DNA of 57,673 bases from Jiangella asiatica (GTDB taxonomy: Bacteria; Actinomycetota; Actinomycetes; Jiangellales; Jiangellaceae), in contig NZ_SMKZ01000044.1 of NCBI RefSeq assembly GCF_004349065.1, positions 1 through 57,673 of the forward strand, given 5' to 3'. Shown piece by piece: positions 1 through 9,058 of this stretch. A program made the translations under genes and the position numbers. The notes under the pieces were generated by a model. It was not told where the DNA came from. It saw only the letters and a program-made list of their open reading frames with translations, and did not search any database. Position 1 is the first letter of the stretch. Every line of letters begins with the position of its first letter.

Positions 1-2
1 GG

Positions 3-2351
3 TTCAGCATCTTCTCCCCACGCACCGCGCGAGCCGCCGACGAGTTCGAACTGATCCGCACCAGGTACGTCGAGCTGCTGGTCGGGCCGGCCGATGCCGA
101 CACCAGCCATCCGGACATCGCCAGGACGCTCCAATCGATGACCGAGACGACGGACGCCCTCTGGGCCGCCGTGGTGCAGGGGGCCGGCCGGGACCGGGTC
201 TTCGCCGACCAGCCGCTCGTCGACATCACAGACTCACGCCCGATCCAGACCACCGCGCTGAGCCTCGCGTCGATGGCCAAGTCGTGGGCGGCCGCGGGCT
301 CGGTGCACCAGCACGACCCGGAGCTGGGCAGGGTCATCGTCGACGCCCTGCAGACCCTGCACGACCTGCAGTACAACGTCGACACGCTGGAGTTCAACAG
401 CTGGTACCACTTCGAGATCGGGGCGCCCCGCGGCATCCTCGAGGCGGCCAGCCTGCTCGCGGTCATGGTGCCCGACCAGCTGCGAGCCGACCTCGCGGCC
501 GCGGTGGCCCATTTCGTGCCGGACCCGAAGTACAACTACCCGCCGTACGACGACCGGCACAAGCTTTCCACCGGGTCGAACCGCCTGGACCTGTGCCAGA
601 ACGTCCTGGTCGCAGCCGCCATGACCGACGACGCCGAGCGCGTCCAGCTGGCCAGCGGCGGTGTCGCCGACGCGATCGCCCTGACCACGTCCGGTGACGG
701 GATCTACGCCGACGGATCCCTGATCGCGCACACCAACGTGCCCTACACCGGCACCTACGGCCGCGCGCTGGTGACGTCGTCCAGCTACATCCTCGCCATG
801 CTGGGCGGCACACAGTGGGACTTGGACCCCGCGCAGGTCAACCCGTTCCGCCAGAGCATCGTGCGCACGTTCGTGCCGTGGACCAGCGAGGCCCTGACCA
901 TGCCGCCCGTGTGCGGGCGCGCCGTCGGCAGGGACAACACCACGTCGGTCTGGCTGATGGGCAGCATCCTGACGCTCGCCGAAGGAGCGCCGGAGGAGTA
1001 CGCCCGTGAGTGGCAGGGCTACGTGAAGGGGTGGCTCGAGAAGGCGACCGCGGTCAACTACTTCGCGCTCCGGCCGCTGTCGGAGGCACTGCTGGCGCAG
1101 AAGCTGATGGCCTCCGACGTGCCGGCACTCGCCGAGGAGCACGGCCCCCGGCTGTTCCCGGAGATGGACCGGATTCTCGCCAGAGGCGACGGCTGGTGCT
1201 TCAGCCTCGCCACGGCGAGCACCCGGACCAAGGGATTCGAGACCCAGTCCGATGAGAACATCAAGGCTTGGCACCAAGGGTCCGGCGCCCGGTATCTGTA
1301 CCTGGAATCGGATCAGGCCCAGTATCTGAACTGGTTCCCCACGGTCGATCCGTACCGCATGCCGGGGACGACGGTGGATTCGCGGCGGCTCGGGCCGAGC
1401 AGCGGCGGGCGCGGCGGCTTCGCCTTCGTCGGCGGCTCCCAGGTGGGCGGCGAGCGTGCCCCTGACGGCTTCTACCAGCATCCCGCGTACGCGGGATGGG
1501 TGCAGCAGCTCCGGAGCTACGAGTCCGACCTGGTCGCCAGGTTGTCGTGGTTCGTCCTCGGCGACAGCATCGTCTGCCTCGGCGCCGGCATCCGCGGCGG
1601 CGGCGCCGACAGCTCCGTCGAGACGATCCTCGAGAACCGGGCCGTCAAGTCCGACGAGATGCGTCGCTGGTACGTCAACGGCGCGGCGGTCCGGGAGTCC
1701 GAGCTCGACGGCTGGCGGGCCAGTGTCACCGGCGTCCGGACCATGACGCTGCCCGGAACGGCCGGCTTCGTCATGCTCGACCAGCCGCGCACCGTGGAGT
1801 TCCTGCGGGAGACGCGCTCGGGCGCGTTCGCCGACCTCGCGGAGGGCTACAGCAGCGTGGTGCACACCAACGCGTTCCACACGGCGTGGCTGGACCACGG
1901 GGCCCGGCCCGACGGAGCCTCGTTCGCGTATCTCCTGGTGCCACTGGCCACGCCGGACGAGGTGACGGCACGCGAGCGGGACCCGGGAGTAAAGATCCTG
2001 CGCAACGACGACGCGGTCCAAGCGGTGACGGCGAGCGGGAGCGGATTCGTCAGCGCCAACTTCCACGACGCCGCGGCGATCGACGCCGGCCCGATGTCGA
2101 TCTCGGGTGGCCAGGAGAGCTGTGTCTCGTTGATGCGCCGGCGCGACCGCCGGATGGAGATCGCCGTCGCCGATGCCAGCCAGCTCAGCGACGAGCAGCG
2201 GGCCGTCGTCGCCTTTCCGCCGGGACGCCGGCCGAGGACGGTGTACGCCGACCCGACGGCCGATGTGAGCGTCGACGGGAACGAGCTGACGATCGTCATC
2301 GACAGCTCGGCCGCCGATGGCCGCTCCCACCACGTCGAGGTCGAGTGGTGA
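3..2351 (+). CDS. Polysaccharide lyase family 8 (hyaluronate/chondroitin/xanthan lyase type), 5' end outside window
   Basis: Secreted-type lyase that cleaves uronic-acid polysaccharides by beta-elimination. The frame is open to the left edge, and the residues before the ATG at 138 (ARAADEFELIRTRYVELL...) match the family's N-terminal helices, so the true start and any signal peptide lie outside the window. Catalytic residues fall at the spacing of the pneumococcal hyaluronate lyase Asn349/His399/Tyr408/Arg462/Arg466: Asn codon 579-581, His 729-731, Tyr 756-758, Arg 918-920 and Arg 930-932. The alpha-toroid is followed by the beta-sandwich domains. It overlaps the next lyase by a GTGA junction, so the two are co-translated. 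The exact polymer (hyaluronan, chondroitin, xanthan) cannot be read from sequence; the sulfatase downstream favours a sulfated glycosaminoglycan. Confidence 0.9.
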   Translation, partial: FSIFSPRTARAADEFELIRTRYVELLVGPADADTSHPDIARTLQSMTETTDALWAAVVQGAGRDRVFADQPLVDITDSRPIQTTALSLASMAKSWAAAGSVHQHDPELGRVIVDALQTLHDLQYNVDTLEFNSWYHFEIGAPRGILEAASLLAVMVPDQLRADLAAAVAHFVPDPKYNYPPYDDRHKLSTGSNRLDLCQNVLVAAAMTDDAERVQLASGGVADAIALTTSGDGIYADGSLIAHTNVPYTGTYGRALVTSSSYILAMLGGTQWDLDPAQVNPFRQSIVRTFVPWTSEALTMPPVCGRAVGRDNTTSVWLMGSILTLAEGAPEEYAREWQGYVKGWLEKATAVNYFALRPLSEALLAQKLMASDVPALAEEHGPRLFPEMDRILARGDGWCFSLATASTRTKGFETQSDENIKAWHQGSGARYLYLESDQAQYLNWFPTVDPYRMPGTTVDSRRLGPSSGGRGGFAFVGGSQVGGERAPDGFYQHPAYAGWVQQLRSYESDLVARLSWFVLGDSIVCLGAGIRGGGADSSVETILENRAVKSDEMRRWYVNGAAVRESELDGWRASVTGVRTMTLPGTAGFVMLDQPRTVEFLRETRSGAFADLAEGYSSVVHTNAFHTAWLDHGARPDGASFAYLLVPLATPDEVTARERDPGVKILRNDDAVQAVTASGSGFVSANFHDAAAIDAGPMSISGGQESCVSLMRRRDRRMEIAVADASQLSDEQRAVVAFPPGRRPRTVYADPTADVSVDGNELTIVIDSSAADGRSHHVEVEW

Positions 2352-5257
2352 CTCCCATCTCGCGCCGGCGCCTCATCACCGGAACCGGAGCCGTCGCCGC
2401 CGGCTTGCTCCTCCCCGCCGCTACCGCACACGGCATCGTGCGGTCACTCGCGGCCCAGGACGTCACCGGCGGCATCTACGACGCCATGCGCGCCACCTGG
2501 CTCGACCTGCTCACCGGCGGCGCGTACGACCCCGCCGACCCGGACTTCGCCGCCGTCGTCGGCAGCCTCGACGCCGAGGTGGACACCAACCTCGGCCTGC
2601 TCGACCGGTCGACCGACCGGCCGGGCGTCTTCACCGACCTGCCCTTCGTCGAGGAGGACACGCTCGACGCCTCGGCCCGGGTGTCGAACACGCTGATCCG
2701 GCTCCAGCGGATGGCGCTCGCCGTGCGCACGCCCGGATCTCGGCACCAGGACTCGCCCGACCTGGTCGCGGACGTCCTGGCGGGCATGGACACCACGAAC
2801 CGGCTGGTCTACCACGCCGGTCGCGAGGAGTTCGGCAACTGGTACTCGTGGGAGATCAGCGGGCCGAACGCTCTGATGAACGCGTGCGCGCTGCTTTACG
2901 ACCACGTGCCGGCCGAGGCACTGCAGCGCTACGTCGCGGCCGTGGACCACTTCGTCCCCGACCCGCACTACCAGTACATCGACGAGCGCCGGCACCTCTC
3001 CACCGGCTCCAACCGGATGTGGCTGTGCGAGGCGGTGGCGATCCGCGGCATCGTCGGCCGCGACGAGGAGCGCATCGCCCTGGCACGCGCCGGGCTCGAC
3101 GACGTGTTCGCCTACGTCCAGAGCGGCGACGGGATGTACCCGGACGGCTCCTACCTGTACCACTCCGGCGTCCCGTACACCGGCAGCTACGGCCTGTCGT
3201 TCGTCAACCGCTTCGCCGCGCAGTTCGTCCTCTACGGGGGCACGCCCTGGGAGCTCGGCGGTGCCGAGCGGGACTTCGCCTTCGCGACCGTCGACATCAT
3301 GCTGGCCCCCGTGGTCTACGACAACGTCCTGATGGACTTCATCAGGGGCCGGTCGATCGCTCGTGAGGCCGGCGACCACGGCGGCGGGCACGAGGTGTCG
3401 GAGGTCGTGCTCAGACTGGCTCAGGCCGCCGACGCCGGCACGGCGGCTCGCTGGCGGTCCATGGTCAAGGGTTGGATGGAGCGCGACACGTACGACGACC
3501 CGCTGGCCGGCGCCTCGATCCAGCGGCTGGCGCTGTTCAAGGAGCTGCGGGCGGACACGTCCGTCGCGCCCGCGCCCGAGCCGGTCGCGCACAAGCTGTT
3601 CGCGAGCATGGCCCGTGCGGTACACCGCCGGCCGGGCTGGGCCTACGCGATCTCCATGTCCAGCGCCCGGGTCAGCTGGTACGAGGTGTCCGGTGATCGC
3701 GAGAACGTCAAGGGCTGGCACACCGGCCAGGGCATGACCTACCTGTACGACGCGGACAACGGCCAGTTCATGGACGGCTTCTGGCCCACCGTGGACCCCT
3801 ACCGGCTGCCCGGAATCACCGTCGACACCCGCCGGCTGGGCGAGATGGTAGGCGTGCGGTCGCGGCCGGACGGCAGGTGGGCCGGCGGCGCGGTCCTCGG
3901 CGGCGAGCTGGCCGCTGTCGGCATGGACCTCGGCGCGATGGAGTCGACGCTGCGGGCGAAGAAGTCCTGGTTCTGCCTCGACGACCGGGTGGTCGCGCTC
4001 GGCGCCGGCATCAGCGGCGGCGGCGGTCACCATGCCCCCGCGATCGCCGATGCGCACGTGAACTCGGGCAACCTGGCCGACCAGAACTTCGGCTCGGACA
4101 ACCGGATGCTGGTGAAGCAGGGGAGTGCGAACTCCACCCGGGAGGCCTACCTCGCCTTCGACCTCTCCGCCCTGCCCTCCCGGGTGATCTCGGCCAGCCT
4201 GAACGTCTACGCGCAGGTGCAGGACTCCGGCGGGAGCGAGACCGTCCTGGACGCGCACGGCGTCACCGAGGCGTGGGACGAGAGCACCCTCACCTGGAAC
4301 ACGCGTCCGGCGACGGGCCAGCTGCTCGCCACGGCGCGCGTCGACGACCTGCGCGGCTGGCGCACGTTCGACGTCACCGCGCACGTCCTCGAGCAGCTCG
4401 CCGCCGGCGACGAGCGGGTGAGTCTCGCGCTGCTGCAGGACCCGCCCGACGGTCCGGGGCTCAGCGTGTGGGTGGCCAGCCGGGAGTACAGCAGCTACGC
4501 CTACGACCCCTTCCTGTACCTCACCCTCGCCGAGCCGGAGAACACCGTCGAGACCGTCGTGGAGAACCGCAACCTGCACGCCGACGGCGACAACGCGCTC
4601 GTCGTCGACGGTGAGACGCAGCCGGCGACGACGGGCTGGACCGCGACGTTCGACGACGCGCGCTGGGCGCATCTGGACGGCGTGGGCGGCTACCTGCTCC
4701 CTGGCGGTGCCAGGCTCCACGCCCTGCGGGAGGACCGCACCGGCAGGTGGAGTGACATCAACGGCCTCGGCTCGCCGGACCCGATCACCCGCCGGTACGT
4801 CACCCTGTGGCTGGATCACGGCCCCCACCCGGAGGCCGAGTCGTACGCGTACGTGTTGCTGCCCGGTGCGTCGGCCGAGCACACAGCCGAGCTCGCGGCG
4901 GACCCGGGCACGGAGGTCGTGGAGAACTCCGCGATGGCGCAGTCGGTGCGGGTGCCGCGCCTGGGCATCACGGCCACGAACTTCTGGCAGGCGGGCTCAT
5001 TGCGTGGGATCACCGTCGACGGACCGTGCTCGATCATGATCGAGGAACGCGACGGAGTCCTCTCGGTAGCGGTCTGCGATCCGACCCACCTGCTCGACAC
5101 GCTGACGGTCCAGCTGGGCCGCGCCGGCTACCACTCGTGGCGTGGCGACGACACCATCACCGTCGACGCGCTGCGACCGGCGATCCGGTTCCGGGTGGAC
5201 GTGGGTGGCAGCCGGGGCGGCACGCACCGGGCGACGTTCCGCCGCGGAGCCTCGTGA
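2348..5257 (+). CDS. PL8 polysaccharide lyase with inserted DNRLRE (CBM96-like) domain, Tat signal
   Basis: Second PL8 lyase, 969 aa from a GTG that overlaps the previous stop; this start gives a twin-arginine leader (SRRRLITG followed by a hydrophobic stretch), so it is probably exported folded. Catalytic residues match the upstream paralogue: Asn222, His272, Tyr281, and Arg residues in RGRSIAR. Unlike the paralogue it carries about 170 extra residues (roughly 560-733, bases 4030-4545) between GAGISGGG and VETVVENR. The extra block reads as a DNRLRE domain (ADQNFGSDNRMLVKQG..., DVTAHVLEQLAAG, WVASREYSS), a beta-sandwich module found in secreted carbohydrate-active enzymes. It likely adds polysaccharide binding. 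Followed by the sulfatase through another GTGA overlap. Confidence 0.9.
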   Translation: MTPISRRRLITGTGAVAAGLLLPAATAHGIVRSLAAQDVTGGIYDAMRATWLDLLTGGAYDPADPDFAAVVGSLDAEVDTNLGLLDRSTDRPGVFTDLPFVEEDTLDASARVSNTLIRLQRMALAVRTPGSRHQDSPDLVADVLAGMDTTNRLVYHAGREEFGNWYSWEISGPNALMNACALLYDHVPAEALQRYVAAVDHFVPDPHYQYIDERRHLSTGSNRMWLCEAVAIRGIVGRDEERIALARAGLDDVFAYVQSGDGMYPDGSYLYHSGVPYTGSYGLSFVNRFAAQFVLYGGTPWELGGAERDFAFATVDIMLAPVVYDNVLMDFIRGRSIAREAGDHGGGHEVSEVVLRLAQAADAGTAARWRSMVKGWMERDTYDDPLAGASIQRLALFKELRADTSVAPAPEPVAHKLFASMARAVHRRPGWAYAISMSSARVSWYEVSGDRENVKGWHTGQGMTYLYDADNGQFMDGFWPTVDPYRLPGITVDTRRLGEMVGVRSRPDGRWAGGAVLGGELAAVGMDLGAMESTLRAKKSWFCLDDRVVALGAGISGGGGHHAPAIADAHVNSGNLADQNFGSDNRMLVKQGSANSTREAYLAFDLSALPSRVISASLNVYAQVQDSGGSETVLDAHGVTEAWDESTLTWNTRPATGQLLATARVDDLRGWRTFDVTAHVLEQLAAGDERVSLALLQDPPDGPGLSVWVASREYSSYAYDPFLYLTLAEPENTVETVVENRNLHADGDNALVVDGETQPATTGWTATFDDARWAHLDGVGGYLLPGGARLHALREDRTGRWSDINGLGSPDPITRRYVTLWLDHGPHPEAESYAYVLLPGASAEHTAELAADPGTEVVENSAMAQSVRVPRLGITATNFWQAGSLRGITVDGPCSIMIEERDGVLSVAVCDPTHLLDTLTVQLGRAGYHSWRGDDTITVDALRPAIRFRVDVGGSRGGTHRATFRRGAS

Positions 5258-6588
5258 CCGACGACCGGCCGAACATCCTGCTGATCATGACAGACCAGCA
5301 GTCGGCGACCGCGATGAGCTGCGCGCCGAACCCGGATCTGCACACGCCGGCGATGGACGCGCTGGCCGCCGGGGGAGTGCGCTTCGGCCGCGCATACTGC
5401 ACGAACCCGCTGTGCGCACCGTCGCGGGCGTCCATGATGACCGGCCGCATGCCGTCGGAGATCGGGGTCGACGACAACGTCCGGGAACCGGCTGGGCCGC
5501 TGCCCGCGCGCACGCTGGGACGGCTGTTCGCCGGCGCCGGGTACGACTGCGCCTACGCCGGGAAGTGGCACGTGCCCGGGCTCGCGCCGGCGGGCAGCGG
5601 GTTCCGGCAGCTCCACGCCGGCGGCGACGACGGCCTGGTGGCGGCGTGCCGCCCGTTCCTGGCCGACGGCGACCGCCGGGACACCCCGTTCCTCCTGGTG
5701 GCGTCGTTCAACGAGCCGCACGGGATCTGCGAGTGGGCCCGGGGACAGACGCCTCCCAGCGGCGACGTCGACGAGGCCGACTGGCGGGAGTTGCCGGTCC
5801 TGCCGGCGAACTTCGCCCCGGGCACGGAGGAGCCGGAGGCGCTGCGGCTGGTCCAGCGCTTCGCGTGGACGGTGCATCCGACCCAGGAGTGGGACGAGGA
5901 GGGGTGGCGGCGCTACCGCCACGCGTACTTCCGGCTCTGTGAGCGGGTCGACGGCGAGATCGCCGCGCTGGTCGCCGGTCTGGACGCGTCCGGGCTGCGG
6001 GAGCGGACGGTCATCGTGTTCACCTCCGACCACGGCGACATGCAGGGCGCGCACCGGTGGAACCAGAAGAAGAACCTGTACGAGGAGGCGTCCCGCGTGC
6101 CGTTCGTCGTCGTGCCCCCGTCCGGCATGGCGGGCGGCCGAGTCCGCGACGAGCTCGTCTCCGTCGGGCTGGACCTGCTACCGACACTGTGCGACTACGC
6201 CGGCATCGAGCCCGATCCCGACGCCGCCGGTACGAGCGTCCGGCCGCTGGTCGAGTCCGGTTCCGGTCAGCCGCCGTCGTGGCGGGACCAGGTGGTTGCG
6301 GAGACCGAGTGGACGTTCCCCGGGCTGATGCCGCCGCCGGTCCTGGCGCGGCTGCAGGCTCGCATGGTCCGCACCGAGCGGCACAAGTACCAGTGCTACT
6401 CCTGGGGCCGGCACCGTGAGCAGCTGTTCGACCTGAACGCCGACCCCGGTGAGATGGTCAACCTGGCCACCAGCGGCGCCCACCAGGGCGTCCTGGACGA
6501 CCACCGGCGCCGGCTGGCCGCGCACTGCGCGACCCTCGGCGACGACTTCGTCCGCTACGTACCCGGTCCCGGCGTGCCGCCCCGCTAG
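5254..6588 (+). CDS. Sulfatase (type I, formylglycine-dependent)
   Basis: Arylsulfatase-superfamily enzyme of 444 aa that hydrolyses sulfate esters, probably on the oligosaccharides released by the two lyases upstream. It shows the N-terminal metal-site motif RPNILLIMTDQQ, the formylglycine motif C-A-P-S-R with Cys54 as the residue converted by the formylglycine-generating enzyme, GKWH, and FTSDHGDMQG. There is no signal peptide, so it should act in the cytoplasm unless exported by another route. The GTG start is chosen because it overlaps the lyase stop (GTGA) and opens directly on the conserved fold. Sugar and sulfate position are not predictable here; no modifying enzyme is in the window. 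Confidence 0.9.
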   Translation: MTDDRPNILLIMTDQQSATAMSCAPNPDLHTPAMDALAAGGVRFGRAYCTNPLCAPSRASMMTGRMPSEIGVDDNVREPAGPLPARTLGRLFAGAGYDCAYAGKWHVPGLAPAGSGFRQLHAGGDDGLVAACRPFLADGDRRDTPFLLVASFNEPHGICEWARGQTPPSGDVDEADWRELPVLPANFAPGTEEPEALRLVQRFAWTVHPTQEWDEEGWRRYRHAYFRLCERVDGEIAALVAGLDASGLRERTVIVFTSDHGDMQGAHRWNQKKNLYEEASRVPFVVVPPSGMAGGRVRDELVSVGLDLLPTLCDYAGIEPDPDAAGTSVRPLVESGSGQPPSWRDQVVAETEWTFPGLMPPPVLARLQARMVRTERHKYQCYSWGRHREQLFDLNADPGEMVNLATSGAHQGVLDDHRRRLAAHCATLGDDFVRYVPGPGVPPR

Positions 6589-6597
6589 AACCGCGCG

Positions 6598-7278
6598 CTA
6601 CGGGGCGGACGGCAGCGTGGTGGCACGGGCGCGCACGTCGTCGAAGTGCTCCTGCATCCGCAGCATGCTGAGCGCCGCGTCACCGGACTGCAGCGCCTCT
6701 ACGATGCGCAGGTGCCGCAGCCCGCGACCGTCGTCGTCAGGGCGGGCGAGGGTGTCGATGAGCCGCACGAACAGCTCCCAGAACACCTCGATCAAGCTGT
6801 CGACGAGGGGGTTGTCCAGGCTCTTGTACAGGGTCAGGTGGAACTGCCGGTCCGTCTCGGCGATCGACTTCCCGGCCCGCTCCTGGTCGGTCATGGTGCG
6901 GGCGAGCGCGGCGCACCTGGCCAGGTCGGCGGCGCTGCTCGCCCGTGCGACCGCGGACATCAGACCGACCTCCATCGCCTCCCGGGCGGTCAGGATGTCG
7001 GAGAACGCGGTCACCTGAGGTGCCAGGCCGTAGGGCAGTTGCTCCAGCAGCGGCCGGAACGAGAACGGTGCCACGAACAGCCCGACGCCCGGCTGTGCCT
7101 CGATGACGCCCATGGTCTGCAGGCTCCTGGTGGCTTCGCGCATTGAGACGCGGCTGACGCCGAGCTCCGCCGCCAGGACCGCCTCCGGAGGCAGGCGGTC
7201 CCCGGGCCCGAGGCCGCGGTCGCGAATGAACTCGCGCAACCGCGCTTGCGCTTCCTGGAAGATCGGTACTCTGCTCAT
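6598..7278 (-). CDS. FCD-type GntR (FadR subfamily) regulator, NanR-like by context
   Basis: 226-aa repressor with an N-terminal winged helix (residues about 1-70: PGDRLPPEAVLAAELGVSRVSMREATRSLQTMGVIEAQPG) and a C-terminal all-helical FCD ligand domain. Its ATG overlaps the stop of the aldolase gene (ATGA), making it the last gene of the sialidase operon. Such end-of-operon regulators usually sense the substrate or an intermediate and control their own operon. The matching palindromes at 12544-12562 and 11225-11243 are the likely binding sites. Assignment as the sialic acid repressor is by context only. Confidence 0.85.
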   Translation of the reverse strand: MSRVPIFQEAQARLREFIRDRGLGPGDRLPPEAVLAAELGVSRVSMREATRSLQTMGVIEAQPGVGLFVAPFSFRPLLEQLPYGLAPQVTAFSDILTAREAMEVGLMSAVARASSAADLARCAALARTMTDQERAGKSIAETDRQFHLTLYKSLDNPLVDSLIEVFWELFVRLIDTLARPDDDGRGLRHLRIVEALQSGDAALSMLRMQEHFDDVRARATTLPSAP

Positions 7279-8195
7279 CTCTCGTCCGTCCCGCTGGCGA
7301 TGCCGTCGAGCGCTTCTCGCAGCCGCGATGCCAACATATCCACAGCGTCCCGCCCGGACGGACCGAGCGCGCCGGCGGGTGGCCGGCAGGGACCGGTGTC
7401 GGGGCCCAGCGCGTTCGCCAACTCCTTGATGACCGCGAGGCCGCCGTGGGCGCGCGCGGTCACGACGACCTCGCGGAAGGGCCGGTGGAGCCGGTCGGCC
7501 CCGGCCGGGTCACCCGCCGCCGTCGCCGCCACCACCGCGTGGGCTATCGGAGCGAGGAAGTTGTACAGACTGCCGATGAACCCGTCGGCGCCGAAGCCCA
7601 GGGCGGCCGGCAGCAGCTCGTCGCAGCCGTAGTAGACCCGGACCCGCTCGGACACCTCCCGCGTGGTGGTGAACCCGAACAGGTCGGGGTCGGTGAACTT
7701 CACCGCGGCCAGCGTGGGGATGCGTTCGGCCGCCGCTCGCACCAGCTCGGCCGGGTTCAGCGTCGACCCCGTCCTGGACGGGATGTGGTACAGGCAGAAC
7801 GGCGTTCGCGGCGCGGCAGCGGAGACCTCGCCCAGCCATGCCACCGTCCGGTCGAGGTCGGCCTGGCCGTAGTAGGGCGCCACCGACGCGATCAGGTCGA
7901 CGCCGTGGCCGGCGGCGTGGGCGGCCAGCCGCTGGGCCTCCCGCAGGTCGGTGTGGCCGACCTGCACCGCCAGGCCGAACCCGGGTGGACGGTGCGCGGC
8001 CCACGCGGCGAGCAGGTCCTCGCGCTCGCGTGTCGACATCGCGGGGAACTCTCCCGTGGTGCCCGCGACGAAGGCACCGTGCACACCGCGGGCGGCGAGG
8101 TGCTTCGCGTAGGCGGGTACCGTCCCGAGGTCCAGCCGCCCGGCTTCGGTGAACGGGGTGAACGTCGCGGCCCAGAACTCGGCCTCGTGATGCAC
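7275..8195 (-). CDS. N-acetylneuraminate lyase-type aldolase (DapA/NanA superfamily)
   Basis: 306-aa class I aldolase of the DHDPS/NAL superfamily. Motifs: GTTGE (46-49 region) for carboxylate binding, catalytic Tyr136 in YHIPSRTG and Schiff-base Lys166 in AAVKFTDPD. The stretch YYGCDELLPAALGFGADGFI with GSLYN resembles N-acetylneuraminate lyases rather than dihydrodipicolinate synthases. It would split sialic acid into pyruvate and N-acetylmannosamine. The GTG start at 8195 has an AGAAGGG ribosome site just upstream. It lies between the permease genes and the regulator in the sialidase operon. Alternatives such as 2-keto-3-deoxygluconate aldolase remain possible, since the neighbouring lyases make unsaturated uronates. 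No nanE or nanK partner is in the window. Confidence 0.8.
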   Translation of the reverse strand: MHHEAEFWAATFTPFTEAGRLDLGTVPAYAKHLAARGVHGAFVAGTTGEFPAMSTREREDLLAAWAAHRPPGFGLAVQVGHTDLREAQRLAAHAAGHGVDLIASVAPYYGQADLDRTVAWLGEVSAAAPRTPFCLYHIPSRTGSTLNPAELVRAAAERIPTLAAVKFTDPDLFGFTTTREVSERVRVYYGCDELLPAALGFGADGFIGSLYNFLAPIAHAVVAATAAGDPAGADRLHRPFREVVVTARAHGGLAVIKELANALGPDTGPCRPPAGALGPSGRDAVDMLASRLREALDGIASGTDER

Positions 8196-8230
8196 GGCGC
8201 CTGCCCTTCTCTGCGGTGTCGGAATGCCCG

Positions 8231-9058
8231 TCAACTCTTGGTCGCTCCCTCGGTGAGACCCGCGACGATGAAGCGCTGGAGGAAGACGAACGCGAGGACC
8301 ACCGGCAGCGCGACGACAACCGACACGGCCATGACGTCGTTCCAGCGGGTGCCGAACGCGTTGTTGAGGCCCGCGAGGACGACACTGATCGGCTGCATCG
8401 CCTCGTCGGTCGCGAGCGCGAGCCCGAACACGAACTCGCCCCACGCCTGCAGGAACGTGATGACGGCCACGGTCACGAGGCCGGGGACGCTCATGGGCGT
8501 GGCGATGCGCAGGAACGCGCCGAACGTCGTGCAGCCGTCGACCCGTGCCGCGTCGAGCACCTCGCCCGGCACCGTCAGGAAGTACGGACGGAGGATGACG
8601 ACGGCGAGCGGCACGGCCAGCGCCCCGTTGGCGATGATCAGCCCGGCGAAGCTGTCCACGAGCCCGGCGCGGTTGAAGATCACGAACATCGGCAGGGCGA
8701 GGTTGATCGACGGGATCATCTGGACGACGAGGAAGAGCATGAGGACGGGCGCGACGAACCGGATGCGCAGCCGCGCCAGCGCGAAGGCCGCGGGCACGGC
8801 GACCAGCAGGGTCAGCACCGTCGTGCCGACGGCGATGATCGCGCTGTTCAGCAGGCCGCGGACGACGTCGGGGTCGGCGAACACGACCTCCGTGTAGGAC
8901 GCCACCGTCGCGGGGATCGGAACGAGGCGGGGCGGGGAGGCGAAGATCTGGTCCAGCGGCTTCAGCGACGTGGCGAGCATCCAGTAGACCGGGATCAGGT
9001 AGATCAGCGTGACCGCGGTCGCCGCGACGCTCCACCGCAGGCCCAGGGTGCGGGTCAC
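8231..9058 (-). CDS. CUT1 sugar ABC transporter permease (MalG-like)
   Basis: 275-aa inner-membrane permease with six hydrophobic segments and the EAA-type loop facing the ATPase (EVLDAARVDGCTTFGAFLRIATPMSVPG). The GTG start overlaps the stop of the MalF-like gene, so the two permeases are translationally coupled. Together with the lipoprotein upstream it forms an importer for the sugar freed by the exported sialidase. No ATPase gene is present; actinomycetes commonly energise several CUT1 systems with one shared MsiK-type ATPase. Confidence 0.9.
   Translation of the reverse strand: MTRTLGLRWSVAATAVTLIYLIPVYWMLATSLKPLDQIFASPPRLVPIPATVASYTEVVFADPDVVRGLLNSAIIAVGTTVLTLLVAVPAAFALARLRIRFVAPVLMLFLVVQMIPSINLALPMFVIFNRAGLVDSFAGLIIANGALAVPLAVVILRPYFLTVPGEVLDAARVDGCTTFGAFLRIATPMSVPGLVTVAVITFLQAWGEFVFGLALATDEAMQPISVVLAGLNNAFGTRWNDVMAVSVVVALPVVLAFVFLQRFIVAGLTEGATKS

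Noticed and set aside
234-2333. 699-codon open frame on the minus strand opposite the first PL8 gene
   Set aside because: Low-complexity Arg/Gly/Val/His-rich product typical of the antisense of GC-rich genes; the plus strand has full PL8 motifs and catalytic spacing.
2444-4882. 812-codon minus-strand open frame opposite the second PL8 gene
   Set aside because: No domain or start signal; composition reflects antisense of a GC-rich gene.
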